Source: Schaedlerella glycyrrhizinilytica_A (GTDB lineage Bacteria > Bacillota > Clostridia > Lachnospirales > Lachnospiraceae). From it: a stretch of 64,000 bases of DNA. The stretch lies in the NCBI RefSeq assembly GCF_042852765.1, contig NZ_AP031414.1; one strand, 5' to 3'. The first letter of the stretch is position 1; the number at the start of each line of letters is the position of its first letter. This document shows, in pieces, positions 7,683-18,900 of this stretch. Under the pieces are notes generated by a model that was not told the origin of the DNA, did not search any database, and saw only the letters and a list, made by a program, of their open reading frames with translations. A program made the translations under genes and the position numbers.

Positions 7683-10028
7683 ATGGAAAATGAAATCTTG
7701 CATCTTCCTATGGTGGCGCTTCGAGGGATGGCTGTGATGCCGGGGAAAACCGTTCATTTTGACATCAGCCGCGAACGTTCGATCCAGGCGGTACAGGAAG
7801 CGATGACAGGAAATCAGAGGATTTTTCTGACAGCACAGAAAAAGATCGAGACGGACGAACCGAAAATGGAAGATGTATATGAGGTCGGAACAGTTGCGGT
7901 GATCCAGCAGATCGCCAAGCTTCCGCACCAGATCATACGTGTGATGGTGACAGGGGAGACGCGGGGGATCTTAAAACAGATCGAAGAGGAAGATCCGTAT
8001 CTTCTGGCGGAGGTGGAAGTCGTCGATGAGAGTAGTTTTGAGATTCCGGATGAAATGAATGCGGAGGCGATGGCACGCGGACTGAAAGATATATTTGTGG
8101 AATATGCCGCTAAAAACGGAAAACTGCCCAAAGAACTGATCGCGCAGATTCTGGAGATCCGCGGTCTGAAAAAACTTGTGGATGAGATCGCGGCAAACCT
8201 CCCATTATATTATACAGATCAGCAGGAGCTTCTGGATCAACTGGATTTTTGGGAGCGGTATGAACTGCTCGCATTGAAACTTGTCAATGAGACAGAAATC
8301 ATGGATATCAAAGATGAGATCCGTTTGAAAGTCAAAGAGCGGGTAGACCGGCATCAGCGGGAATATATTCTGCGGGAACAGATGAAAGTGATCCGGGAAG
8401 AACTCGGGGAGGAGGCGTCCGGAAATGACGCCGATGAATTTCGGGAGCGCCTGAAGAATCTGGATGCACCGGAAGAAGTAAAAGAAAAGATCAAAAAGGA
8501 GATCGCACGTTTTTCGGGATCTCTGAACAGTCCGGCGGAAAACGGCGTGATCCGCACTTATATCGAGACAATGCTGGAAATGCCGTGGAATCAAAGAGCG
8601 GAAGACTGTGAGGATATGGAATATGCAAGAGAAATTCTGGAACAGGAGCACTATGGACTGGAAGAGGTAAAGGAACGCGTCCTGGAATTTCTGGCAGTCC
8701 GCGCGCTGACGCATAAGGGGGAAAGTCCGGTACTTTGTCTGGCAGGACCTCCGGGAACCGGAAAAACATCGATCGCCCGTTCATTGGCGAAAGCATTGCG
8801 GAAACCGTATGTAAGGATCTCTCTGGGCGGAATCCGGGATGAAGCGGAGATCCGCGGACACCGGAAAACTTATGTGGGGGCGATGCCGGGACGGATCGCT
8901 AATGCCATCCGGAAAGCCGGAGTAAAAAACCCGCTGATCCTTTTGGATGAAATCGATAAAGTCAGTACAGACTATAAAGGAGATACATTTTCCGCACTTC
9001 TGGAAGTGCTGGATCAGGAGCAGAACCGGGGATTTCGGGATCATTATCTGGAAGTACCGCTGGATCTGTCGGAAGTGGTATTTCTGACAACGGCAAATAC
9101 GACCGAGACAATCCCGCGTCCGCTCCTTGACAGGATGGAAGTGATCGAGGTGAGCAGCTATACCGAGAATGAAAAGCTGCATATCGCGACGGAGCATCTG
9201 ATTCCGAAGCAACTCGGAAAACACGGACTTTCTGCGGAGGAACTGACGATGGAGGAAGCAGCGGTCTGGAAGATCGCGAAAAATTATACGAAAGAAGCCG
9301 GGGTCAGACAATTAGAGCGGAAAATCGGAGAAATCTGCAGAAAAACCGCAAAAGAAATACTGACAACGGAGCGGAAAAAGGTTACAATAACAAAAGAAAA
9401 CCTGTCGGAATATCTCGGGCGGGAAAAATATACTTATGAAATGGCGAATTCATCTGATGAGATCGGGATCGTGCGTGGTCTGGCATGGACAAGCGTGGGC
9501 GGAGATACGCTTCAGATCGAAGTCAATGTGATGCCCGGAAAAGGGGAGCTTCTCTTGACAGGGCAGCTTGGCGATGTGATGAAAGAATCTGCGCAGACCG
9601 GAATCAGCTATATCCGTTCTGTGGGAAAAAGCTGGCAGATCGCAGACGACTTTTTTGAGAAACATGATCTGCATGTACATATTCCGGAGGGCGCGGTGCC
9701 GAAGGACGGTCCGTCTGCGGGGATCACGATGGCGACGGCAATCTTGTCGGCGGTAATAAAGAAAAAGATCCGGGCGGATCTGGCGATGACCGGAGAGATC
9801 ACACTGCGGGGAAAAGTGCTTCCGATCGGCGGGCTGAAAGAGAAACTGCTTGCGGCGAAGAATGCCGGAATACATACGGTTCTGATCCCGGAGCACAATC
9901 AGGCGGACGTGGAAGAGTTTTCATCCGAGATCACCGGCGGACTTTCCATTCTCCCGGTAAAAAATATGGATGAGGTGCTTCGTGAAGCATTTGCGGAACC
10001 TGTTTCCGGAAGAGCGCCGGAACAATAG
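7683..10028 (+). CDS. lon: ATP-dependent protease Lon
   Basis: Homo-hexameric cytosolic protease that removes misfolded and regulatory proteins. 781 residues in standard order: LON substrate-binding domain (about 5-200), helical linker, AAA+ module with Walker A GPPGTGKTS and Walker B LILLDEIDK, then the Ser-Lys peptidase domain with catalytic Ser in PKDGPSAG and Lys in GGLKEKLLAAKNAG. This is the soluble bacterial LonA type. AAGGAGAAAG at 7667-7676 fits the ATG at 7683; an upstream in-frame ATG at 7653 would add ten residues without a site. ysxC follows 29 bases later, as in Bacillus subtilis, supporting co-transcription. Confidence 0.97.
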   Translation: MENEILHLPMVALRGMAVMPGKTVHFDISRERSIQAVQEAMTGNQRIFLTAQKKIETDEPKMEDVYEVGTVAVIQQIAKLPHQIIRVMVTGETRGILKQIEEEDPYLLAEVEVVDESSFEIPDEMNAEAMARGLKDIFVEYAAKNGKLPKELIAQILEIRGLKKLVDEIAANLPLYYTDQQELLDQLDFWERYELLALKLVNETEIMDIKDEIRLKVKERVDRHQREYILREQMKVIREELGEEASGNDADEFRERLKNLDAPEEVKEKIKKEIARFSGSLNSPAENGVIRTYIETMLEMPWNQRAEDCEDMEYAREILEQEHYGLEEVKERVLEFLAVRALTHKGESPVLCLAGPPGTGKTSIARSLAKALRKPYVRISLGGIRDEAEIRGHRKTYVGAMPGRIANAIRKAGVKNPLILLDEIDKVSTDYKGDTFSALLEVLDQEQNRGFRDHYLEVPLDLSEVVFLTTANTTETIPRPLLDRMEVIEVSSYTENEKLHIATEHLIPKQLGKHGLSAEELTMEEAAVWKIAKNYTKEAGVRQLERKIGEICRKTAKEILTTERKKVTITKENLSEYLGREKYTYEMANSSDEIGIVRGLAWTSVGGDTLQIEVNVMPGKGELLLTGQLGDVMKESAQTGISYIRSVGKSWQIADDFFEKHDLHVHIPEGAVPKDGPSAGITMATAILSAVIKKKIRADLAMTGEITLRGKVLPIGGLKEKLLAAKNAGIHTVLIPEHNQADVEEFSSEITGGLSILPVKNMDEVLREAFAEPVSGRAPEQ

Positions 10029-10057
10029 AAAATGGTATACGGTACAGGAGGAAAAGT

Positions 10058-10672
10058 ATGGTAATCAGAAATATCAATTTGGAGACAGTGTGTGGGATCA
10101 CAAGCCGTCTCCCGGAAAATGAAAAACCGGAGATCGCGTTTGCGGGCAAATCCAACGTCGGCAAATCGTCTCTGATCAATGCGTTGATGAACCGAAAATC
10201 GTATGCCCGTATTTCGGCGACTCCGGGAAAAACACAGACGATCAATTTTTACAATATCAATGAAGAAGTGTATCTTGTCGATCTGCCGGGATATGGATAT
10301 GCAAAAGTATCGGAAAAAGAAAAACGGCAATGGGGAGAACTGATCGAGCGTTATCTGCATGGTTCCGCACAGTTGAAAGCGGTGTTTTTGCTGATCGACA
10401 TCCGGCATGAACCGTCGGCAAACGATAAGATGATGTACGAGTGGATCGTCGATCAGGGATTTCATCCGATCATTGTGGCGACAAAGCTGGATAAACTGAA
10501 ACGAAGTCAGGTGCAGAAGCATGTGAAGATGGTAAAAGAGGGACTGAACCTTGTTCCGGGAACAAGGATCATCCCGTTTTCATCGGTGTCCAAACAGGGA
10601 CGGGATGAACTATGGGAATTGGTGGAGACGGAATTCCTCGGAAAAGAGTCGGACGGGAAAGCAAATAAATAA
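10058..10672 (+). CDS. ysxC: Ribosome biogenesis GTP-binding protein YsxC/EngB
   Basis: Essential GTPase involved in late 50S ribosome assembly. 204 residues, a single G domain: G1 GKSNVGKSS, G3 DLPGYGYAKV (with the family-specific Tyr-Gly-Tyr), G4 TKLDK and G5 SSVSKQG are all present, so it should be active. AGGAGG sits ahead of the ATG. It follows lon closely and overlaps no neighbour; the next gene starts 17 bases after its stop. Confidence 0.96.
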   Translation: MVIRNINLETVCGITSRLPENEKPEIAFAGKSNVGKSSLINALMNRKSYARISATPGKTQTINFYNINEEVYLVDLPGYGYAKVSEKEKRQWGELIERYLHGSAQLKAVFLLIDIRHEPSANDKMMYEWIVDQGFHPIIVATKLDKLKRSQVQKHVKMVKEGLNLVPGTRIIPFSSVSKQGRDELWELVETEFLGKESDGKANK

Positions 10673-10689
10673 TCGAGGTGAAGTGCAGT

Positions 10690-11820
10690 ATGGAGAACAA
10701 ACGCCCATATTGGCAGGTGGCAGTGAGTCTGGTATTCAGCATTCTGGCAACCGGGATTTTTATCTATCTCGGGATCAAAGGGATATTCTTCTTGATGCCG
10801 TTTGTGATCGGCTGGGGAATTGCGGCGATCGCGGCGCCCCTTGTCAACTGGCTGGAAAAGAAATTTAATATCGTCAAAAAGCTGGGATCGGCATTGATCG
10901 TTATTCTCGTGATCGGTCTGATCGTTGTCGGGATTTATTTTGCCGTAAGCCGGATCATACTGGAAGTGGGAGATCTGATCAAAAATATTCCCGAACTGTA
11001 CGCGCAGTTGGAGAGCGGACTGCGCCAGATCGGAAGCGCGATGTCGGGCATTTTTGAAAAACTTCCGGTTGTGATTCAGGACGGGTGGAATACCGTTGTG
11101 GCGAATCTGGATCAATATATGGGAGATCTTGTTTCACGCATCAGTGAGCCGACGGTGATGGCGGCGGGGAATTTTGCCAAAAGTCTTCCATCTTATCTGA
11201 TTTCGGTCATTGTGGCGATCTTGTCCGCGTATTTCTTTACGATCCAGCGGGAGGACGTGCTGAAATGGATGAAGCAGATCGCGCCGCCGTCGGTGGAGAA
11301 ACGGATGACGCTGGTGATGGACAATCTGCGCTATGCGGTGGGCGGATATTTCAAGGCACAGTTTAAGATCATGGGGGTTGTCTTTCTGATCCTGCTTGTT
11401 GGATTTGCCGTGCTCGGCGTCCGGTATTTTGTGCTGGTTGCGTTTCTGATCTCGTTTCTGGATTTTCTTCCGTTTTTCGGAACGGGAACAGCAATGATCC
11501 CATGGGGGATTTATAAGTTCCTGATGGGAGATTATAAAATGGCGATCCTGCTGATCGCGATCTATGCGGTGACACAGCTTGTGCGCCAGCTTCTGCAGCC
11601 GAAACTGGTGGCGGACAGCGTGGGGATGAATCCGCTCGTCACGCTGCTGCTTTTGTATATCGGTTATCGGATCGGAAGCGTGCTCGGGATGATCCTTGCA
11701 GTGCCGGTCGGAATGGTATTGATCAATATGCTGCAGGCAGGGGCGTTTGACTATATTCTGGATGACGTCCGGATCCTTGTGGACGGAATCCTGGAACTTC
11801 GGAATCCGCCGAAAGAATAA
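10690..11820 (+). CDS. AI-2E family transporter (YtvI/TqsA-like permease)
   Basis: Polytopic inner-membrane protein of the AI-2E transporter/PerM superfamily; 376 residues with about eight hydrophobic segments, two pairs at the N-terminus (about 8-70), a soluble central region (about 90-150), and a C-terminal bundle containing SFLDFLPFFGTG and QLLQPKLVADSVGMNPLVT, both typical of the family. Some members export autoinducer-2, others are Na+/H+ antiporters or sporulation proteins (YtvI), so the substrate is not known. The ATG at 10690 follows GAGGTG by nine bases. Probably the last gene of the lon-ysxC unit; a strong terminator follows. Confidence 0.85.
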   Translation: MENKRPYWQVAVSLVFSILATGIFIYLGIKGIFFLMPFVIGWGIAAIAAPLVNWLEKKFNIVKKLGSALIVILVIGLIVVGIYFAVSRIILEVGDLIKNIPELYAQLESGLRQIGSAMSGIFEKLPVVIQDGWNTVVANLDQYMGDLVSRISEPTVMAAGNFAKSLPSYLISVIVAILSAYFFTIQREDVLKWMKQIAPPSVEKRMTLVMDNLRYAVGGYFKAQFKIMGVVFLILLVGFAVLGVRYFVLVAFLISFLDFLPFFGTGTAMIPWGIYKFLMGDYKMAILLIAIYAVTQLVRQLLQPKLVADSVGMNPLVTLLLLYIGYRIGSVLGMILAVPVGMVLINMLQAGAFDYILDDVRILVDGILELRNPPKE

Positions 11821-11854
11821 AAACAGTATACGGGACAAGACAGGGAGCTATAAA

Positions 11855-11893
11855 GGGGAATATTTCCAACGGGATAATATTCCCCCTTTTTTT
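11855..11893 (+). terminator. Terminator after the AI-2E family gene
   Basis: GGGGAATATT and AATATTCCCC form a perfect 10-base stem followed by a run of T (11887-11894). Confidence 0.85.
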
Positions 11894-11906
11894 TCTTGCT
11901 TTAGTA

Positions 11907-11915
11907 TGGTAAAAT
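11907..11915 (+). promoter_or_regulatory. Possible extended -10 promoter of leuC
   Basis: TGGTAAAAT, a TGN-extended -10-like sequence 42 bases before the leuC start. A second weak hexamer CATAAT lies at 11922. No T-box, leader peptide or attenuator can fit between the upstream terminator and the gene. Confidence 0.35.
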
Positions 11916-11956
11916 GTCTGTCATAATGAGACTTGGAAAAGGAGGAGGGTGTCGTA

Positions 11957-13234
11957 ATGGGAATGACAATGACACAGAAGATATTGGCGGCACATGCAGG
12001 ATTGGATTCTGTGAAAGCAGGGCAATTGATCATGGCAAAACTGGACGTTGTAATGGCGAATGATATCACCGGTCCGATGGCGCTGCCGATTTTTAGACAA
12101 ATGGCGGATCAGGTATATGATAAGGACAAGGTTGTGCTTGTTCCGGATCATTTTACACCGAATAAAGATATCAAATCAGCGGAGAATTCAAAGGCAATCC
12201 GGGAGTTTGCGAAAGCGCAGGGGCTGACCTGGTATTTTGAACAGGGAAAATCCGGTGTGGAGCATGCGATCCTCCCGGAGGCAGGCGTTGTGGCAGCGGG
12301 AGAATGTATCATCGGTGCAGACTCCCATACATGTACATACGGGGCGCTGGGGGCATTTTCCACCGGAGTCGGGACGACGGACATTGCGACTGGTATGGCG
12401 ACCGGAGAACTTTGGTTCAAAGTTCCGAGCGCAGTCAAGTTTGTGCTGACCGGAAAGCCGGGACCGTATGTGAGTGGGAAAGACATCATTATCCATATCA
12501 TCGGTAAGATCGGTGTGGATGGCGCGCTTTACAAATCTATGGAATTTACCGGGGACGGCATTGCCAATCTGTCGATGGACGACCGGTTTACGATGGCGAA
12601 TATGGCGATCGAAGCAGGAGCAAAGAACGGGATCTTCCCGGTGGACGATACGGCAAAAGCATATCTGAACGAACATACGAAGAAATCATACCACATTTAT
12701 GAGGCGGATCAGGATGCCGAATATGAGGAGACTGTCGAGATCGATCTGTCAGAAGTGCGCCCGACCGTCGCATTTCCGCATCTTCCGGGCAATGCAAAGA
12801 CGATCGATGAGATCGAGGCGATGGATCCGATCCGGATCGACCAGGTTGTGATCGGTTCCTGTACAAACGGACGGATGGAAGATATGAGAAAGGCAGCGGC
12901 GATCTTAAAAGGACATACGGTGCATCCGGACGTTCGGGTGATGGTAGTTCCGGCAACGCAGAAGATTTATAAGCAGTGTATCGCAGAGGGACTTCTTGAC
13001 ATTTTCGTAGACGCTGGCTGTGCGGTGAACACACCGAGCTGCGGACCGTGCATGGGAGGACACATGGGGGTTATGGCAGCCGGGGAGAAATGTGTATCCA
13101 CGACGAACCGGAACTTTGTCGGACGTATGGGACATGTAGATTCCCTGATCTATCTGGCATCCCCGGAAGTAGCGGCGGCGAGCGCGATCGCAGGATGCAT
13201 TGCAAATCCAGAGAAAGTAGGTGACCGATCATGA
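11957..13234 (+). CDS. leuC: 3-isopropylmalate dehydratase large subunit
   Basis: Aconitase-family subunit that with LeuD isomerises 2- to 3-isopropylmalate in leucine synthesis, using a [4Fe-4S] cluster. 425 residues, the shorter clostridial/archaeal form (LeuC2/HacA-like). Cluster ligands are in SCTNGR and in the pair within PSCGPCMGG near the C-terminus; GADSHTCTYGALG is the substrate-site signature. GGAGGAGGG sits seven bases before the ATG at 11957. leuD overlaps its stop by four bases. leuA and leuB are not in the window, so the assignment to leucine rather than a related C5/C6 acid pathway rests on family similarity. Confidence 0.92.
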   Translation: MGMTMTQKILAAHAGLDSVKAGQLIMAKLDVVMANDITGPMALPIFRQMADQVYDKDKVVLVPDHFTPNKDIKSAENSKAIREFAKAQGLTWYFEQGKSGVEHAILPEAGVVAAGECIIGADSHTCTYGALGAFSTGVGTTDIATGMATGELWFKVPSAVKFVLTGKPGPYVSGKDIIIHIIGKIGVDGALYKSMEFTGDGIANLSMDDRFTMANMAIEAGAKNGIFPVDDTAKAYLNEHTKKSYHIYEADQDAEYEETVEIDLSEVRPTVAFPHLPGNAKTIDEIEAMDPIRIDQVVIGSCTNGRMEDMRKAAAILKGHTVHPDVRVMVVPATQKIYKQCIAEGLLDIFVDAGCAVNTPSCGPCMGGHMGVMAAGEKCVSTTNRNFVGRMGHVDSLIYLASPEVAAASAIAGCIANPEKVGDRS

Positions 13235-13722
13235 AAGCACAGGGACGTGTATTTAAATATGGAGACAACGTGGACACGGACGTGATCATTCCGGCGAGAT
13301 ATCTGAATTCATTTGACGCGCAGGAACTGGCGAGTCATGCGATGGTGGATATCGATCCGGAGTTTGTGAATAAAGTAAAACCGGGAGATCTGATCGTGGC
13401 AAATAAGAATTTCGGCTGCGGTTCTTCCAGAGAACATGCGCCGCTTTGCCTGAAAACAGTCGGCGTGAGCTGCATCATTGCAGAGACATTTGCAAGGATC
13501 TTTTACCGGAATGCGATCAATATCGGGCTTCCGATCATTGAATGTCCGGAAGCGGCAAGAGGAATCGAAGACGGAGATGAAGTTGAAGTTGATTTTGATT
13601 CCGGAAAGATTTATAATCGGACGAAAGGGACTGAATTTCAGGGACAGTCATTTCCGGAATTCATGCAGAAACTGATCGCGGCAGGCGGTCTTGTGAATTA
13701 TACCAACAGCAAGAAAAAGTAA
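13231..13722 (+). CDS. leuD: 3-isopropylmalate dehydratase small subunit
   Basis: Swivel-domain partner of LeuC. 163 residues, the normal length for the short type. The conserved GDNVDTDVIIPARYL near the N-terminus and NFGCGSSREHAP near 65-76 are family signatures. Its ATG overlaps the leuC stop (ATGA), so the two subunits are translationally coupled. thrC starts 14 bases after the stop, which suggests co-expression of leucine and threonine synthesis genes. Confidence 0.95.
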   Translation: MKAQGRVFKYGDNVDTDVIIPARYLNSFDAQELASHAMVDIDPEFVNKVKPGDLIVANKNFGCGSSREHAPLCLKTVGVSCIIAETFARIFYRNAINIGLPIIECPEAARGIEDGDEVEVDFDSGKIYNRTKGTEFQGQSFPEFMQKLIAAGGLVNYTNSKKK

Positions 13723-13736
13723 AAGAGGGAAGAATC

Positions 13737-15227
<1,491 letters not shown>

Positions 15228-15229
15228 TC

Positions 15230-15586
15230 ATGATGGATGACAGTATATTTGGGTTTATAGGTGTTTTGGTATTATTTTGCGGACTTTACGGCATTTACGC
15301 ATATGTGAAAATGAAAAAAGGAGGTCCGATCAACGAAGCGCTCCTTTTGGGAAAAAGCTATGTGGAATATAAGTGCAAAGACCGGGAGGGATTTTTGACG
15401 AAAGCGCTTCCGGCGGTGCTTATCTTTTCCATTACGGCTGTGGTTTATGGGATTATCGATGCGATCCATTGTTTTGTGACACCGATCGCGGTCGCAGACT
15501 ACGTCGGAATGTTTTTGTTTTTGACTGTTTTGGTCTGGTATATGGTATATACGACAAAATTGAAAAAAGAATTTTTCCGCTCGTAA
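15230..15586 (+). CDS. Small membrane protein of unknown function
   Basis: 118 residues, not recognised. Three hydrophobic segments: about 5-25, 58-80 and 88-108, separated by a positively charged loop (KMKKGG.. and YKCKDREG) and ending in a short basic tail, so a three-pass membrane protein is likely. It starts two bases after the thrC stop (ATGATG, with the thrC end supplying TTGGAGA as ribosome site) and is followed by a terminator, so it is the last gene of the leuCD-thrC unit. Nothing ties it to amino acid synthesis beyond position. Confidence 0.7.
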   Translation: MMDDSIFGFIGVLVLFCGLYGIYAYVKMKKGGPINEALLLGKSYVEYKCKDREGFLTKALPAVLIFSITAVVYGIIDAIHCFVTPIAVADYVGMFLFLTVLVWYMVYTTKLKKEFFRS

Positions 15587-15613
15587 GAGAAAATCGGAAA
15601 GAAGACGAAAGAG

Positions 15614-15651
15614 AGGACCTTGTGATGCTTTTTTGCACCAGGTCCTTTTTT
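15614..15651 (+). terminator. Terminator after the leuCD-thrC unit
   Basis: AGGACCTTGTG pairs with CACCAGGTCCT (one mismatch) and is followed by TTTTTT. Confidence 0.85.
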
Positions 15652-15700
15652 GATTGAGCAGACGTCGCTGCCGGTTGTAGAAAATCTCCGAAAACGGCTA

Positions 15701-15729
15701 TTGACAAATCGAAGAGGAGGGGCTATGAT
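15701..15729 (+). promoter_or_regulatory. Strong sigma-A promoter of the Cna-B surface protein
   Basis: TTGACA, exactly 17 bases, TATGAT: the best promoter match in the window. Transcription would begin near 15736, leaving a 245-base leader before the GTG at 15981. The 394-base stretch 15587-15980 otherwise holds the upstream terminator, this promoter, a structured leader and two micro-ORFs. Confidence 0.85.
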
Positions 15730-15735
15730 TGTGTT

Positions 15736-15800
15736 ACTCGTCTTAGGACATTTCTAAAATTCACGGGAATTTCATCCCAGGATCCAAAACGAGTTTTACA
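15736..15800 (+). promoter_or_regulatory. Structured 5' leader of the surface-protein mRNA
   Basis: Outer arms ACTCGT (about 15736-15741) and ACGAGT (about 15789-15794) enclose an inner AAATTC, loop ACGG, GAATTT hairpin. I could not match it to a riboswitch family I know. It may stabilise the long mRNA or act in attenuation. Confidence 0.4.
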
Positions 15801-15827
15801 ACAGAAGAAAGGAGGAGCGCAGCGCTT

Positions 15828-15866
15828 ATGGGCGAAGTGTATGATATGCGGCGTAATCAGAGTTAA
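15828..15866 (+). CDS. Micro-ORF 1 in the surface-protein leader (12 codons)
   Basis: Encodes MGEVYDMRRNQS. AAAGGAGGAG at 15808-15817 is a strong ribosome site though about 12 bases away. Too short to be judged by composition; its interest is that it is one of three successive ribosome sites in one leader. Confidence 0.35.
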   Translation: MGEVYDMRRNQS

Positions 15867-15921
15867 AATGCGGCAGATGAAAAAGTAACAGATGAGAGAT
15901 GTGGTGTTTCCGGTTAAGAAA

Positions 15922-15976
15922 GGAGGCATCGAAAATGAAGAGAAGATTCCCTGCCTCCGGTCGATAAAAGGAGGAG
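15922..15976 (+). promoter_or_regulatory. Possible translational attenuator before the Cna-B gene
   Basis: GGAGGCA (15922-15928, ribosome site of micro-ORF 2) is complementary to TGCCTCC (15952-15958). The same CCTCC can pair instead with GGAGG at 15970-15974, the ribosome site of the large gene. Only one pairing can exist at a time, so translation of micro-ORF 2 could switch access to the main start. Confidence 0.4.
15935..15967 (+). CDS. Micro-ORF 2 in the surface-protein leader (10 codons)
   Basis: Encodes MKRRFPASGR. AAAGGAGGCA lies six bases before its ATG, an ideal site, and its stop is 13 bases before the GTG of the large gene. Its last codons contain the CCTCC that can mask either neighbouring ribosome site, as in leader-peptide attenuators. 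Confidence 0.4.
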   Translation: MKRRFPASGR

Positions 15977-15980
15977 AAAG

Positions 15981-18900
15981 GTGAACAGAGGAAAACGATG
16001 GATCCGCTGTGCGGCGGCAGTATTGATCGTTCTGCTGTTTCTACTGGCGTCGGCAGTTCATGCCGAGGAAGCATCCGGTGGGACGGAGATGGAAAAAACG
16101 CAAAATGAAAGCGGAAGAAAGACCAGTGATCTGGAACGTTTATTCGGACCGAAAGAGGGGGAGATCGATACGAGAATTTCCGCGACTGCATGGCGAAATT
16201 ATCTTGAAAAGAATCAGGCTTCGTTTTCGGGTGAAACATATTGGAGCAGTCATTTGCAGGATACGGATATTATCATTGGATCCAATTATGACGACGGAAC
16301 CGTGGTTTTTCAATGGAATGAGGGCGTGATCGGAATCAACGGACAGCCGACGATCTGTATTGATGCAAAAACATCATTCAGAGACGGGATCCAGTATTAT
16401 CCGACAGATGCGCAGGCGGTTGGACTGAATGAGACGGAAGTTACGAGACTCGCGTTGTATCAGGAATATATTTACAATCAGAGAAGCGACTTGGATGATC
16501 TCGGGAAATATTTCTTTACACAGCTCCTTGTCTGGAGAGAGCTGAATGAATATTACGGATGGGGATGGCCAAACCTGCATATTTTTTCGGGAAGTGCGTC
16601 TTGGACAGACCTTGCTTTTCAGGAAGAAGTACTGACTTCGGCGGTAAATTGGGTGCAGGAGATGGAAAGATCCGGGAGATACACCGGGCATGGTACATTT
16701 TATGTGTGCGAATATTGGCAGGCTCAGGCAGTATTATGGTTGACAGAGAATACCGGCGGGCTGGAATTGTACAAAGAATCGGAAAATCCGTCCGTCACGG
16801 AGGGCAATGCTGCATATTCTCTGGAGGGAGCGCAGTATGGCGTGTACCGTGACGGCGGCGATTATGTCAATCCGGATGCAGTGATCACAACCGATGCCAA
16901 TGGTTATGGAAAGGCAGAAAACCTGCCGGTGGGAGAATATTGGATCAAAGAGCTTGTGCCGCCGAAAGGATATGCGTTAAATCCGGACTGGTCGGAATCG
17001 ACAGTATCAGTACCGGGCGGACAGATGGGGGTATATCACGCGAAAGACAAGGCTATCCATGAACCGATTTCTGTGATCGTGGAAAAGACAGATGCGGATC
17101 AAGGGGAGCAGCCGTCAGAGGAACAGCTTAAGAAGCTGGAGGGAGCACGGTTCGAGGTGAAATATTATGCAGTGGATCCGGCAGTCTATGATTCGGATCC
17201 GGCAGACAGTGGGATTGCCCCGGCGCGAACCTGGGTGTTGGAAACAAAATATGATAAAACGTATCATCAGGTCTTGGCAAAACTCGAGGAAGCGTATCTT
17301 GTATCGGGAGATGCATTTTATAAGACTGCTTCCGGAGAAAGCATGCTTCCGCTTGGGATCGTGACGATCCGGGAATGCAAAGCGCCAAACGGCTATCTTT
17401 TAAATGAAACATTGTATGTGCGGAAAATACAGGAAGATGGAACGGATCAGGAAACGGTTACAGGAGAACAGGTGCCGGTTGTTCCCAATACGCCGCAGAA
17501 GATCCAAATTGAAATTCAAAAGGTGGACAGTGAGACAGACAAAGGAGAAGCACAGGGAGCGGCAGCCTTAAAAGGCGCAGAATATGAAGTAAGAGATCAG
17601 GCGGGAAACGTAGTGGAGACGTTGATCACAGATAAAAAGGGATATGCAAAAACGAAAGAACTTCCGCTAGGGAATTATACGGTGAAAGAAACAAAAGCGT
17701 CCAATGGGTATTTGCTGGATGAGAAAGAATACCCGATCAAAGGAGAGGCGAAAGATGAGGAGAATCGGGTTTTCTTATACAAAACGAAGAGTAAGGAGAC
17801 GGTCATTCGCGGAGATGTGGAACTGATCAAACTGCGGGAAAATGAGAACGAGGATGAAGATACACTGCATGGGCTGGAGGGCGTTGAATTTACGTTTACG
17901 TCGAAAACGACGGGAAAAACAGTCGCGAAGATCGTGACGGATAAAAACGGCTATGCGACGACGGCATCCAAAGAACATCCGAGGGGAAGTCTTCCGTTTG
18001 ACACATATCTGTTGGAAGAGACAAAACATCCGGAGGGATTAAAACCGATAGAGCCGTTTGAAGTGACCATTCAGGAGGAGGGCATCGTGTGGAAAGGGAT
18101 TTATAAAGAGGACAAGCTGATCGTCAGTCCGATCACCGTTGTGAAAATGGATGCGTCAACCGGAAAAAAGATTCCGATAAAAGGTGTGGAATTCCGTCTG
18201 CTCGATGCGGATAAGAAACCGATCACGATGACGACGCATTATCCGTCGGAAGTGGTGCATAAGACATTTAAGACGGACGAAAACGGGCAGTTTACATTTC
18301 CGGAAAAGCTGAAATACGGAGTGTACTATCTGGAGGAAGTAAACGCGCCGGAGGGATATTTGAAAGGAGAACTCCTGCAGTTCGAAGTGAAAGAGGGAGC
18401 GGTGTGGAATCAGCCTTTGGTGGTGAAGTATTTTGATAAAAATGCAATGGGAAAAATACAGATCGAGAAAATCGATGCGGAGACAAAAGAGAAACTTTCC
18501 GGTGCGGTATTTGAAGTGCGTGCGTCGGAGAATATTGTGACTCCGGATCAGACTGTGCGTATAAAGAAAGGAGAAGTAGCGGAAACATTGATCGTCGGAG
18601 AAGACGGGACAGCATTAAGCAAGGAGCTGTATATCGGTAAATATGAGATTCAGGAAACAAAGCAGCCGGATGGTTATGTGTTGGATCCGAAGTGCTATGA
18701 AGTGGAGATCAAGTATCAGGATCAAAACACGCCGGTCGTGCTGACGGAAATAAGTATACCAAACGAACCGACGAAAGTGCGGCTGGTCAAGAGCGAAAAA
18801 GGGAGCGAAACCCCACTTTCGGGCGTGACGTTTCATTTTTGGAAAAAAGGGGAAGAGAACGAAAAGAGGGAAGTGACGACTGAAAAAGACGGAACGATCC

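Noticed and set aside
15736..15820. Riboswitch (for example c-di-GMP type) in the adhesin leader
   Set aside because: The conserved cores of the riboswitch classes I know were not found; only simple nested inverted repeats are visible.
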